A stretch of 64,000 nt of DNA from Bacteroides stercorirosoris (GTDB taxonomy: Bacteria; Bacteroidota; Bacteroidia; Bacteroidales; Bacteroidaceae). The stretch covers positions 1 through 64,000 of the forward strand of contig NZ_FQZN01000016.1 in the NCBI RefSeq assembly GCF_900142015.1, in the 5' to 3' direction. Every line of letters starts with the position of its first letter. Position 1 is the first letter of the stretch. Below, piece after piece: positions 34,616 through 42,871 of this stretch. The position numbers and the translations under genes are program-made. Below the pieces are notes generated by a model. The model was not told the DNA's origin and ran no database searches. It saw only the letters and a list, made by a program, of their open reading frames with translations.

Positions 34616-35494
34616 ATGAGACAGGAAACAGAGCAAGAACTATTGAAGAAGATAATTGGCTTCCAGCGGGAAGAAATCACATCGTGCATCATATACAAGA
34701 AGCTGGCAACTATTGAAAAAGATCCGGAAAACCGGAAAATCCTGCAACGTATTTCAGAAGATGAAAGCAGGCACTATGCTACGTTGCGCAGTTACACTCA
34801 TCGGGAAGTTACTCCCAATCGTTGGGAAATCCTTTTTTATGTATGGCTGGTACGCCTGTTAGGCATTACATTCGCTGTTCGGCGGTTGGAGCTGGGAGAG
34901 AAAGAAACAACGAGTGTTTATTCTCAGTATCCTGATATGGAACATTTTGCTGAGATGGCGCAAGACGAACAGCATCATGAAGAAAAACTCATAGGAATGA
35001 TTAGCGAGGAACGATTGGAATATATGGGGGCGGTGGTGCTTGGTCTGAATGATGCATTAGTGGAATTTACCGGAGCATTGGCAGGCTTTACGCTGGCATT
35101 GAACGATACGAAACTGATAGCTTTGACCGGAAGTATTACAGGTATTGCCGCGGCACTTTCTATGGCTTCTTCCGAGTATCTTTCTACAAAATCGGAAAAG
35201 ACACGAAACAAGCGTCCGGTTAAGGCGGCTATTTATACAGGCATTGCTTATATCATCACCGTGGTAGCTTTGGTGGGGCCGTTCATTCTTTTGTCGAGCC
35301 CTGTCATGGCGTTATGCATTATGCTTCTGATGGCATTGCTCATTATTGCTTTCTTCAATTATTATTATGCCATAGCCCGGAACGAGAGCTTCAAACGTCG
35401 CTTCTCGGAAATGGCAATACTGAGTTTTTCTGTAGCTGGGATAAGTTTTCTGATAGGCTATTTATTGAAGACGGTGACAGGGATAGAAGCTTAA
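34616..35494 (+). CDS. Ferritin-like/VIT1-CCC1 family membrane protein (Mbfa-type)
   Basis: A 292-residue protein with two parts. Residues 1-140 form a rubrerythrin-like four-helix region with EE and ExxH pairs that can bind iron (REEITSC, EDESRHYATL, AQDEQHHEEKL). Residues 145-292 hold the VIT1/CCC1 transporter segments (MGAVVLGLNDALVEFTGALA, then four more membrane helices). Relatives use the ferritin-like part to sense or oxidise iron and the membrane part to export Fe or Mn. It probably protects against iron or peroxide stress. It is transcribed alone and ends at a hairpin terminator. Confidence 0.87.
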   Translation: MRQETEQELLKKIIGFQREEITSCIIYKKLATIEKDPENRKILQRISEDESRHYATLRSYTHREVTPNRWEILFYVWLVRLLGITFAVRRLELGEKETTSVYSQYPDMEHFAEMAQDEQHHEEKLIGMISEERLEYMGAVVLGLNDALVEFTGALAGFTLALNDTKLIALTGSITGIAAALSMASSEYLSTKSEKTRNKRPVKAAIYTGIAYIITVVALVGPFILLSSPVMALCIMLLMALLIIAFFNYYYAIARNESFKRRFSEMAILSFSVAGISFLIGYLLKTVTGIEA

Positions 35495-35522
35495 AGAAAG
35501 GTTCTCGTCGTATGATTATAAA

Positions 35523-35555
35523 AAAATCCCTGAGGTGTTAAACTTCAGGGATTTT
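35523..35555. terminator. Bidirectional intrinsic terminator
   Basis: AAAATCCCTGA (35523-35533) pairs perfectly with TCAGGGATTTT (35545-35555), an 11-bp stem with an 11-nt loop and T runs on both strands, between convergent genes ending at 35494 and 35589. Confidence 0.85.
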
Positions 35556-35588
35556 CTATTATAGTCAATTGATGAAAATAAACTGAAA

Positions 35589-35798
35589 CTATATTTTCGA
35601 ACTGTGCAACTTCTTATAAAGCTCTACACGTTCGGCTATTTCAGCCTGAGATAGATGAGCCGGAAGCTCAATCGTTGTCCGTGGAGTGATTGCTACAAGG
35701 ATTACTTCTCCCACTTTTTTCTTGTGCTCTTTGATAGCATTCTCTGTTAATTGATTGGAAGACCCTGTCTCTGGTCGGATAATACTCTTTTTCATCAT
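35589..35798 (-). CDS. Small uncharacterised basic protein
   Basis: A 69-residue hydrophilic protein (opening MMKKSIIRPETGSSNQLTEN) with a predicted C-terminal helix (SQAEIAERVELYKKL). No signal peptide, cysteines or known motif were seen. It lies 13 bp after the nitronate monooxygenase-like gene on the same strand and just before a terminator, which supports it as the last gene of that transcript. Its function is unknown, and a non-coding explanation cannot be fully excluded. Confidence 0.5.
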   Translation of the reverse strand: MMKKSIIRPETGSSNQLTENAIKEHKKKVGEVILVAITPRTTIELPAHLSQAEIAERVELYKKLHSSKI

Positions 35799-35811
35799 AT
35801 CGAATTGTTTT

Positions 35812-36903
35812 TTAAGTTTTCATTTTCGCTGGGACTAATTGGCAGGTTGCTAAAAGAAATTCAGTGTTCAATGTACTTATCACTTCTTTCACACTGCGTA
35901 TTTTGTCGGAGAGGAAAGCGTTGCTGCCTGCAAATGCATATCCTCTTTTCATATTGCCTTTGGCTGCATTATACAATGCCTTGATGATGCAATAAGGGCT
36001 TTTCTGATAATCGCACGTCTTGATGCAATGGAACGAACAACACTTTGGCTTTTCCTGCCCTTTCTCTACATTGCGGATAAATTCTCCGTCGATGGCTCGT
36101 CCGGGCATACCTACAGGACTTTCGATGATGAGAACATCTTCGGGCTTGGAATGAATATAGACCTCTTTGAAAGTTTCCGAAGCATCACACTCCTGGGTAG
36201 TTACGAAAATACTTCCCATTTGTACGGCCGAAGCTCCCAGTTGCATGAACCGTGCAATGTCTTCACCTGTGGAGATTCCACCTGCGGCAATTACGGGAAT
36301 GTCTTTTTTTTCCTTATAACTTGTTGCGATAGCTACTACTTCAGGTATCAATGCTTCCAGGGCGTATTGGGCATCTTGCAACTGTTCTTTCTTGAATCCC
36401 AGATGCCCTCCGGCTTTGGGACCTTCTACTACTATGGCATCAGGCAGATAATTATAATTCTTCTCCCATTTGTCGCATATTATTTTTGCAGCTCTTGAAG
36501 AAGATACGATGGGTACCAACTTCGTTTTGCTTTCCGGCGTCAGGTATAAAGGTAAGTCGAGAGGAAGTCCTGCACCGGCAAAGACTACGTCGATTTTTTC
36601 GCTTATGGCAGTGCGGACCATCTCTGCATAATTGGAAAGGGCCACCATGATGTTCACTCCGATGATTCCTTTCGTTTTTTGGCGGGCTTTGTGAATTTCT
36701 TCTTTAAGCCCGCAAATGCATTTTTCGGTATAGTCGCCTTTGCCTTTGGGGTATAGCAGACCTAAGCCTGCACATGAAATAACACCTATGCCGCCTTCAT
36801 TGGCAACGGCTGATGCTAAGCCGGATAATGAAATTCCGACTCCCATTCCACCTTGTATGATAGGTGTTTTTATCTCTATATTTCCAATAAAAAATGGTTT
36901 CAT
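35812..36903 (-). CDS. Nitronate monooxygenase / NAD(P)H-dependent flavin oxidoreductase family
   Basis: A 363-residue TIM-barrel FMN protein of the 2-nitropropane dioxygenase/FabK group. It opens IKTPIIQGGMGVGISLSGLA, has VEGPKAGGHLGFKKEQLQDA near 165 with the catalytic-type histidine, and VIAAGGISTGEDIARFMQLG with SAVQMGSIFVTTQECDAS (about 210-245). The C-terminal part has clustered cysteines (CCSFHCIKTCDYQKSPYC) unlike classic members. It may detoxify nitronates or act as an enoyl reductase; the substrate is unclear. Confidence 0.82.
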   Translation of the reverse strand: MKPFFIGNIEIKTPIIQGGMGVGISLSGLASAVANEGGIGVISCAGLGLLYPKGKGDYTEKCICGLKEEIHKARQKTKGIIGVNIMVALSNYAEMVRTAISEKIDVVFAGAGLPLDLPLYLTPESKTKLVPIVSSSRAAKIICDKWEKNYNYLPDAIVVEGPKAGGHLGFKKEQLQDAQYALEALIPEVVAIATSYKEKKDIPVIAAGGISTGEDIARFMQLGASAVQMGSIFVTTQECDASETFKEVYIHSKPEDVLIIESPVGMPGRAIDGEFIRNVEKGQEKPKCCSFHCIKTCDYQKSPYCIIKALYNAAKGNMKRGYAFAGSNAFLSDKIRSVKEVISTLNTEFLLATCQLVPAKMKT

Positions 36904-37055
36904 AAAATTGATATTGTAACAAGACTACAAGCGGATAAATATACTTCTGGTATTCTATTCGTTTAGCGATGTTCTTTTCTTTGTATTGTTGTTTTTGATT
37001 GATAAAAAGCAAGAACAGAAGATTATATCTCCTGTTCTTGTTTGTAGGGTAGACA

Positions 37056-37340
37056 TTAATAACGTCTGGAATTATATCCGTTGTTGCGGGGTCTTTCTTC
37101 GCGAGGGCGTGCAACGCTTACTGAAATCGTTTCCCGGTCGTATTCTGCTCCGTTGAGTTCGTCAATTGCTTTTTGTCCTTCTGCATCGTCGGTCATTTCT
37201 ACAAAACCGAATCCTCTGGATCTTCCGGTTTCTCTGTCCATAATAACTTTAGCTGAAGAGGTTTCTCCATACGCTGTGAATAATTCGTTCAAGTCGGCAT
37301 CATTTGTGCCAAAGCTTAAACCTGAAATGTAAATGTTCAT
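37056..37340 (-). CDS. RRM-type RNA-binding protein
   Basis: A 94-residue protein with one RNA recognition motif. RNP2 is IYISGL (3-8) and RNP1 is RGFGFVEM (about 43-50), with the aromatic residues that stack on RNA. A short arginine- and asparagine-rich tail follows. Bacteroidetes lack a classical Hfq in most species, and small RRM proteins of this type act as global RNA-binding proteins, so a post-transcriptional role is likely. The promoter lies about 120 bp upstream, leaving a long leader that could allow self-regulation. Confidence 0.92.
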   Translation of the reverse strand: MNIYISGLSFGTNDADLNELFTAYGETSSAKVIMDRETGRSRGFGFVEMTDDAEGQKAIDELNGAEYDRETISVSVARPREERPRNNGYNSRRY

Positions 37341-37459
37341 TTGAAATTTTAATTAAATAAATACTAATGTAAGAGTGAGGGGATAATTAAAGGAGAGGTC
37401 TGCTTAATAAAGGATAAAAAGAAGAACTATACGATAACGATTCGTAACTCAAACTGCGA

Positions 37460-37489
37460 CAAAGGTAATACAATAGTTGGAGACGGCAA
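37460..37489 (-). promoter_or_regulatory. Promoter of the RRM protein gene
   Basis: On the - strand, TTG (37489-37487) and TACCTTTG (37467-37460) are spaced 19 bp apart and match the Bacteroides consensus. The predicted leader is about 113 nt long and AT-rich. Confidence 0.6.
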
Positions 37490-37600
37490 CTTTTAATTCA
37501 TGATTTATTAATAAAAAAGCGATAATTGTTTTTTATTTGCATTAGGGCTTCCTATGGTATATTGCGCTTTTCCTTAAAGATGAAAACCTTTTCTTTTCTA

Positions 37601-37682
37601 AGGCTACACCCTTTTCCCAGGATGGCTACACCTTTTGGGGTAAAGGGTGTAGCTATCCGCGATAAAGGGTGTAGCCTTTTTA
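37601..37682. repeat. 22-bp-phased nested palindrome array (GGCTACACC type)
   Basis: Four related units fill the region just past the GNAT stop codon. GGCTACACC occurs at 37602 and 37624, and its reverse complement within AAAGGGTGTAGC at 37642 and 37664, each pair exactly 22 bp apart. Units 1 and 4, and 2 and 3, can pair as a nested double hairpin ending in T runs on both strands, so it may also end transcription of the GNAT gene. A near-identical 19-20 bp core reappears at 60790. The rest of this 377-bp gap holds only the RRM promoter and leader. Confidence 0.75.
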
Positions 37683-37717
37683 ATGTGCCTTACAGATACT
37701 CGTGGGCAGTATGTTGA

Positions 37718-38269
37718 TTAAATATTTGCCAAGGAGATTTTATACAATACATGTCTGCGTAAAGGATGGTCGGGGCTGACCAACGGGTGATTGAATTCTT
37801 TATCTTTCATCATACCTATCTTTTGCATCACACGCTCCGAACGTTTATTAGGGAGTGAGGTGAAGGAATATAATTCCTTCAGTCCCAATGTCGTCTTTGC
37901 ATATTTCAGACAGGCGGAAGCCGCTTCTGTGGCGTATCCTTGATTCCATACTTCGGGAATCAGACGCCAGCCTATCTCTACGGCTGGGGCAAAGTCTACA
38001 TCGAACGTAACGTCATGCAATCCTACATAACCGATAAATGCATGGTCTTCTTTCTTTTCTACTGCATACAATCCATATCCTCTGGATGCGAATTCTTTTC
38101 GGATACGGTTATAGAAGTCGAGGGTTTCTTGATAGGAAAGTTTGTTGAGGAAGAACTCCATTGCCTTGTCATCACTGTTCAGTCGGGCAAAAACGGGGAT
38201 ATCTTCTTCTTGCCAGTCGCGCAGAATCAGGCGTGAGGTTTCAATGTATTGTTTGGGAGATGTCTTCAT
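37718..38269 (-). CDS. GNAT family N-acetyltransferase (RimJ/RimL-like)
   Basis: A 183-residue acetyltransferase of the RimJ/RimL subgroup. It opens YIETSRLILRDWQEEDIPVF, and the acetyl-CoA site is around EIGWRLIPEVWNQGYATEAA (about 100-120), followed by ELYSFTSLPNKRSERVMQKI. It probably acetylates a protein N-terminus or small amine; the substrate is not evident. It is transcribed away from the FucP-type transporter, and their promoters sit back to back. Confidence 0.88.
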   Translation of the reverse strand: MKTSPKQYIETSRLILRDWQEEDIPVFARLNSDDKAMEFFLNKLSYQETLDFYNRIRKEFASRGYGLYAVEKKEDHAFIGYVGLHDVTFDVDFAPAVEIGWRLIPEVWNQGYATEAASACLKYAKTTLGLKELYSFTSLPNKRSERVMQKIGMMKDKEFNHPLVSPDHPLRRHVLYKISLANI

Positions 38270-38303
38270 ATTGTTTTTCAGACTATTTCTTTATAGATGA
38301 ATA

Positions 38304-38311
38304 CAAAGTTA
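38304..38311 (-). promoter_or_regulatory. -7 box of the GNAT gene
   Basis: TAACTTTG on the - strand (38311-38304) matches TAnnTTTG, 34 bp before the GNAT start. It lies 8 bp from the -33 element of the divergent transporter promoter, so the two could interfere. Confidence 0.5.
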
Positions 38312-38318
38312 CTACAAA

Positions 38319-38351
38319 TTGTCATATTATGAAACTTCTTGCCTATCTTTG
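38319..38351 (+). promoter_or_regulatory. Promoter of the FucP-type transporter gene
   Basis: TTG (38319-38321) and TATCTTTG (38344-38351), spaced 22 bp, resemble the Bacteroides consensus. Transcription should start near 38358, giving a GC-rich leader of about 75 nt. Confidence 0.6.
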
Positions 38352-38415
38352 CGGCCGGAAAATTGGCCGTGGCATCTCTAGCCCGCATGGAAATCCGGGT
38401 GCAGCGTCACGCTGC
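38352..38415 (+). promoter_or_regulatory. Leader with three consecutive small hairpins
   Basis: Three inverted repeats follow one another between the promoter and the start codon at 38433: CGGCC/GGCCG (38352-38356 and 38365-38369), CCCG/CGGG (38382-38385 and 38396-38399) and GCAGCG/CGCTGC (38401-38406 and 38410-38415). The last ends 17 nt before the ATG. No known riboswitch was recognised. Confidence 0.4.
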
Positions 38416-38432
38416 TTATAAGAAAATTCTGT

Positions 38433-39626
38433 ATGCAAAATTTGGTAAAGAAGGAATATCGGATTCCTTTTATTTTGGTTACTTCCCTGTTCTTTTTATG
38501 GGGATTTGCACATGCCATACTGGATGTGCTGAATAAACACTTTCAAGATGTGCTGGTTATTACACGTGCCCATTCGGCATGGGTGCAAGTGATGTTTTAT
38601 CTGGGATACTTCGTGATGGCTATCCCTGCGGGACTGTTTATCAACAAATATGGCTACCGTAAAGGGGTGGTCTTCGGTTTGCTGCTTTACGGGATAGGCT
38701 CCCTGCTTTTCATTCCCGGAGAATACTGGATGTCTTTCAATTTCTTTCTTCTCTCCCTGTTTGTCATAGCCTGTGGACTGGTGTTTCTGGAAACAGCCGC
38801 TAATCCTTACATGACGGAGCTTGGTGACCGTGAAACGGCTGCCAGCCGTCTTAACTTGGCGCAGTCATTCAATGGCTTGGGATGCATATGCGGGCCGCTT
38901 ATCGGTGGGTTGTTATTATTCTCGGAAGGGGGTGAAAGCAATATATCCTTGCCCTACACATTGATGGGAATTATAGTGCTGATGGTGGCACTGGTGTTCT
39001 ATAAAATCCGTCTGCCGGAGATTGTGCATGGAGAAGATGAGGAAGAACTGGGCGAGGGTGGAGCACGTGGGCTTTGGTCGCATAAGCTGTTTATTTTCGG
39101 TATTGTCAGTCTGTTCTGTTATGAGATAGCGGAGATTTCAATCAACAGCTTCTTTATTAATTATGTGGTGGATGACGGCTGGATGAATGCCCGCGATGCT
39201 TCTGTGGTGCTTTCGTTCGGTGGTTTGGGATTGTTTATGTGCGGTCGTTTTGCCGGAAGCTGGATTATGCGGTATATCCGGGCGGAGAAGGTACTGTTTT
39301 TCTGTGCGGTGGGTACGGTTGTTACTACGGCTTTGGTGGTGCTTGATCTGGGAGTTTTATCATTGGTAGCCCTGTTCATGGGATATGCTTTTGAAGCTAT
39401 CATGTTCCCCACCATCTTTGCACTTTCACTGAGAGGATTGGGGAACTATACCAAGCGTGCATCTTCCTATCTGATGATGTCCCCCATCGGGGGAGCGATA
39501 GGACCGCTCATGATGGGGTATGTGGCCGACCAGACGAATATGTCTTTCTCGTTTATTGTTCCGTTGCTTTCGTTCGTTGTGGTGTTGCTTTATGCCTGGA
39601 AAGTAAAGCAATGTTCGCTCTGCTAA
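38433..39626 (+). CDS. Sugar MFS transporter, FucP family
   Basis: A 397-residue, 12-helix major facilitator. The opening FILVTSLFFLWGFAHAILDV with NKHFQD, then AGLFINKYGYRKGVVFGLLL and FLETAANPYMTELGDRETAA (about 115-135) are signatures of the FucP/GluP group, which import fucose, galactose or glucose by proton symport. Fkp for fucose use is encoded 22 kb away. The gene converges on the aldo/keto reductase gene, and the two overlap by 4 bp at their stop codons. Confidence 0.9.
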   Translation: MQNLVKKEYRIPFILVTSLFFLWGFAHAILDVLNKHFQDVLVITRAHSAWVQVMFYLGYFVMAIPAGLFINKYGYRKGVVFGLLLYGIGSLLFIPGEYWMSFNFFLLSLFVIACGLVFLETAANPYMTELGDRETAASRLNLAQSFNGLGCICGPLIGGLLLFSEGGESNISLPYTLMGIIVLMVALVFYKIRLPEIVHGEDEEELGEGGARGLWSHKLFIFGIVSLFCYEIAEISINSFFINYVVDDGWMNARDASVVLSFGGLGLFMCGRFAGSWIMRYIRAEKVLFFCAVGTVVTTALVVLDLGVLSLVALFMGYAFEAIMFPTIFALSLRGLGNYTKRASSYLMMSPIGGAIGPLMMGYVADQTNMSFSFIVPLLSFVVVLLYAWKVKQCSLC

Positions 39627-40771
39627 TATCCGAATTTCTCCGCAGCCTTTTCCATCTGTTCGATGATGGCGACTCCGAAGGGACAGTTCGTTTCGCATTG
39701 CCCGCACTGGATGCACTCTGAGGCGTGGTGTGTGAGGGCTTTGTAGTGTTCACGCACAGTCTCGGGTATCTCGTTCTGGGCAATGGTCAGGTTGTAGTAC
39801 TTGTTTACGCTTGCTATGTCGATGCCTACGGAGCAAGGAGCGCAATGTCCGCAATACATGCAATGGCCTTTCCAGGTGAACTTTTCCATGCCTGCCATGA
39901 CGGCGGTGTAGTCTCTTTCTTCTTTGCTGGCGGTGCACCAGTCGATGGCTGCCTGCATCTCATCACAACTTCTGCACCCCACCATGATGGAGGCAACAGC
40001 CGGACGGGTCAGTGCATATTCAATGCATTGCACCGGAGTCATAGCTTTGCCAAAGGGTGAATTGGTTTCACTTAGCAAATCTCCGCCGCCATATACCTTC
40101 ATCACATCGAGGCCTACACCTTTCTCTTCGCACAGTTCGTAGAGCCTTTCCCGCTTCGGATCTATGTTCTGCAGGGAGTGGGCATAGTTTTCATCGGCCC
40201 ATAAGTCATCTACGTTTTCAGTGGGCGGTTGCAGGTCGTAGCAAGGATTGATGGAGAACATCAGCACTTCAATCAGTCCACTTTCCACAGCCATACGTGC
40301 AACGGTGGGGTTGTGGCTGCTCAGTCCGATGTGGCGGATTCTGCCTTCTTCCTTCAGGCGCAGGGCCAGCCGGATGACGGGACCGTTGAATACTTCATGA
40401 AAGTCTTCTTCGCTGTCCACATAGTGTATCATGCCGATATCCAGATAGTCGGTATTGAGGCGTGCCAACTGGTCTTCGAAGGAGGCGATTGCCTTGTCGA
40501 TGTCGCGTGTACGCAGGTATTGGTCGTTTTCCCAGGTGGTGCACAGATGCCCTTGGATGATAAATTGCTCGCGGCGGTCTGTCAACGCTTTGCCGATGTT
40601 GCTGCGTAAGTCGGGGTTGGAGGCATACATATCAATAAAGTTGATTCCTTTACTGATGGCGAAATCCATTTCTGCACATGTCTGTTCTTCTGTTTTGCCA
40701 ACGAACCCTTCGCACCCTAATGCGATGGCGCTGACTGACAAACCGGTGTTTCCTAATGTTCTATATTCCAT
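39623..40771 (-). CDS. Aldo/keto reductase with C-terminal [4Fe-4S] ferredoxin motifs
   Basis: A 382-residue protein. Residues 1-275 form an aldo/keto reductase barrel (MEYRTLGNTGLSVSAIALGC, then FIDMYASNPDLRSNIGKAL with aspartate and tyrosine, and HIGLSSHNPTVARMAVESGL). The C-terminal 100 residues hold CMYCGHCAPCSVGIDIA and CIQCGQCETNCPFGV, cysteine sets for iron-sulfur clusters. It should reduce carbonyl compounds with electrons from clusters or NAD(P)H. It is the last gene of the five-gene operon that starts at 44441, 37 bp after the PatB-like gene. Confidence 0.9.
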   Translation of the reverse strand: MEYRTLGNTGLSVSAIALGCEGFVGKTEEQTCAEMDFAISKGINFIDMYASNPDLRSNIGKALTDRREQFIIQGHLCTTWENDQYLRTRDIDKAIASFEDQLARLNTDYLDIGMIHYVDSEEDFHEVFNGPVIRLALRLKEEGRIRHIGLSSHNPTVARMAVESGLIEVLMFSINPCYDLQPPTENVDDLWADENYAHSLQNIDPKRERLYELCEEKGVGLDVMKVYGGGDLLSETNSPFGKAMTPVQCIEYALTRPAVASIMVGCRSCDEMQAAIDWCTASKEERDYTAVMAGMEKFTWKGHCMYCGHCAPCSVGIDIASVNKYYNLTIAQNEIPETVREHYKALTHHASECIQCGQCETNCPFGVAIIEQMEKAAEKFGY

Positions 40772-40808
40772 GATGTTTTCTGTTTCTTAATACGCTTTCG
40801 CGAAGTTA

Positions 40809-41975
40809 CTAATAATTTCCGTTCTTCCATTGCCTGAACCTTTCTAAACCTTCTGTTAATACTTGCCGGGGGCAGGCTATGTTGATGTGGACAAAGCCTT
40901 CTCCGGTGTCTCCGTACATGCTGCCTTCGTTCAGCCAGAGTTTTCCCTGTTCCAATAGCGAGGTTACTATATCTTCTGAGGTACGCTTTAATGCGGAACA
41001 ATCCACCCACACCAGGTAAGTACCTTCCAGCTTCGTTACGGGGAGCTCCGGCAGATGTTCGGCGAAGAAACTCCTCAGGTAATTATAATTATCGAACAGA
41101 TACCTTTTCAGTTCTTCCAGCCATTCTTCTCCTTCATTATAGGCGGCTATCAAAGCCTCTACTCCGAATGGATTTACGTCGCAGACTTCGTTTATATTGA
41201 TGGCTTTGTCTATCTTCTTGCGTACATAGGTATCAGCGGACACGATGTTGGCAATCTGGACTCCTGCCAGGTTGAACGCCTTGCTGGGGGAAATGCAAGT
41301 GACGGAATTCATCAGGAACTCCTGCGATATGGAGGCGAAAGGCGTATAGGTATATTCCGGAAAAACCAGTTCACAATGAATTTCATCCGCTACTACCGTT
41401 ACATGATTCCGGAGGCAAATCTCACCGATGCGTATCAGTTCCTCCCGGTTCCATACTCTTCCGACAGGGTTGTGAGGGTTGCACAATAGTAAGAGTTTGA
41501 CTTTACTATCGGCAGCCTTCTTCTCCAAGTCATCGAAATCAATCCGGTAAGTTTCGTTCTTATAAATCAGTGGGTTGGAAACGATTTCACATCCGTTGTT
41601 TCGTATGGATGAGAAGAAGCAATTATAGACCGGAGTCTGTACCAAGACTTTGTCGCCGGGGCTGGTCAGGGCTTTTATGATTGCCGACAGCGCCGGTACT
41701 ACTCCGGAGGTATAGATAATCCACTCTTTTTCTATTCTCCAGTCGTGGCGTCTTTTGAACCAGTTGATCGTTGCATTGTAGTAAGCATCGGGCACGCGGA
41801 CGTATCCGAAGATGCCATGCTCCACCCGCCTTTTCAATGCTTCCGTCACGGCGGGTGCTGTGCGGAAATCCATATCGGCTACCCACATCGGCAATACACC
41901 CGGGGTAGTGGCAGAATCCCATTTATAGGAATTCGTGCCCCGGCGTGGAATGATTTCATCAAAGTTGTGCTGCAT
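40809..41975 (-). CDS. MalY/PatB family aminotransferase (C-S beta-lyase)
   Basis: A 388-residue fold type I PLP enzyme. It opens NFDEIIPRRGTNSYKWDSAT with LPMWVADMDF, typical of MalY/PatB proteins. CNPHNPVGRVWNREEL and VVADEIHCELVFP (about 165-205) bind PLP, and SPSKAFNLAGVQIA holds the lysine near 230. The family cleaves C-S bonds of cystathionine or cysteine conjugates. The ATG at 41975 overlaps the upstream gene by 17 bp; an alternative start at 42002 would overlap by 44. It belongs to the operon under the first shared operator. Confidence 0.9.
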   Translation of the reverse strand: MQHNFDEIIPRRGTNSYKWDSATTPGVLPMWVADMDFRTAPAVTEALKRRVEHGIFGYVRVPDAYYNATINWFKRRHDWRIEKEWIIYTSGVVPALSAIIKALTSPGDKVLVQTPVYNCFFSSIRNNGCEIVSNPLIYKNETYRIDFDDLEKKAADSKVKLLLLCNPHNPVGRVWNREELIRIGEICLRNHVTVVADEIHCELVFPEYTYTPFASISQEFLMNSVTCISPSKAFNLAGVQIANIVSADTYVRKKIDKAININEVCDVNPFGVEALIAAYNEGEEWLEELKRYLFDNYNYLRSFFAEHLPELPVTKLEGTYLVWVDCSALKRTSEDIVTSLLEQGKLWLNEGSMYGDTGEGFVHINIACPRQVLTEGLERFRQWKNGNY

Positions 41976-42858
41976 ATTGCATCTCTTCTTGCGTTTCGTC
42001 AAAACAGGTCCGGTCGTCCCAAAGTTTCAGTTTGCAGTTGCCGGGGGCCTTTATGTTCTCGTCTATGATGACGGCTCCGTAACTTTCGGCCGTGATGCTT
42101 CCCGTGCGTGGGTTCTTTATGCTGTGAACCGGGCCTTTGATGGTGGCCTGGAGACTGCTGTATTCAAATGCAAGGTCGGCATCATCGGCCATTGTGCAGT
42201 TTTCCATAATCAGGTCGTGGGCATAACAGAGTGGTTGCGTGCCTGAAATCTTGCAGTTCACCAGACGCAGGTTTCTGGAATGCCAGCCCAGGTATTCGCC
42301 GTTCAGTTCGGAATCGTATACCGTTACGTTTTCCGTATTCCAGAAAGCATCTTTGGAGTTGATGATGGCATTGCGGATTTCCACGTTCTTGCAATACTGG
42401 AATGAGTAGTTGCCGTTCTGGCTGTAATTTTCGATGCGTATGTTCTCACCGTGTATGAACAGGTAATCGGCTTTGTCAATCTGTACGTTTCTGAGTTCTA
42501 CATTGCGGCAGAACCAAAGGGTTTCCAAGGCATTGGGAAGTTGCACGTTTTCCAGCTTTATCCCGTCCATTTCGCGGAACATCTTCGGTGCTTCCACTAC
42601 GGTATCCGTCATTTGTACATTCTGCGAGTACCAAAGTGCGGCACGGGCACCTTCTGTGAAGAAACAGTTCTTTATAGTGAAGCCATTGTTGTGCCAGTAT
42701 GGGTATTTCCCTTCGAAACGGCAGTTCACTGCCACGATGTTGCTGCATTCTTTCAATGCGGACTCACCCGCATGGATGGTTACATTTTCCAGTTGGAGGT
42801 CGTGAGTGGCAAACAGGGGGCGTTCGCCTCCGAATTCTTTGTTTTTGATAATTTCCAT
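41959..42858 (-). CDS. DUF3737 family right-handed beta-helix protein
   Basis: A 299-residue protein made almost wholly of short repeating strands (ENVTIHAGESALKECSNIVA, then CRFEGKYPYWHNNGFTIKNC and so on every 20-25 residues), which predicts a beta-helix. It matches the DUF3737 pattern. No signal peptide is present, so it is cytoplasmic. The function is unknown; relatives often sit next to aldo/keto reductases and flavodoxins, as here. It overlaps the PatB-like gene. Confidence 0.85.
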   Translation of the reverse strand: MEIIKNKEFGGERPLFATHDLQLENVTIHAGESALKECSNIVAVNCRFEGKYPYWHNNGFTIKNCFFTEGARAALWYSQNVQMTDTVVEAPKMFREMDGIKLENVQLPNALETLWFCRNVELRNVQIDKADYLFIHGENIRIENYSQNGNYSFQYCKNVEIRNAIINSKDAFWNTENVTVYDSELNGEYLGWHSRNLRLVNCKISGTQPLCYAHDLIMENCTMADDADLAFEYSSLQATIKGPVHSIKNPRTGSITAESYGAVIIDENIKAPGNCKLKLWDDRTCFDETQEEMQYAAQL

Positions 42859-42871
42859 AATATCTTTGTTC

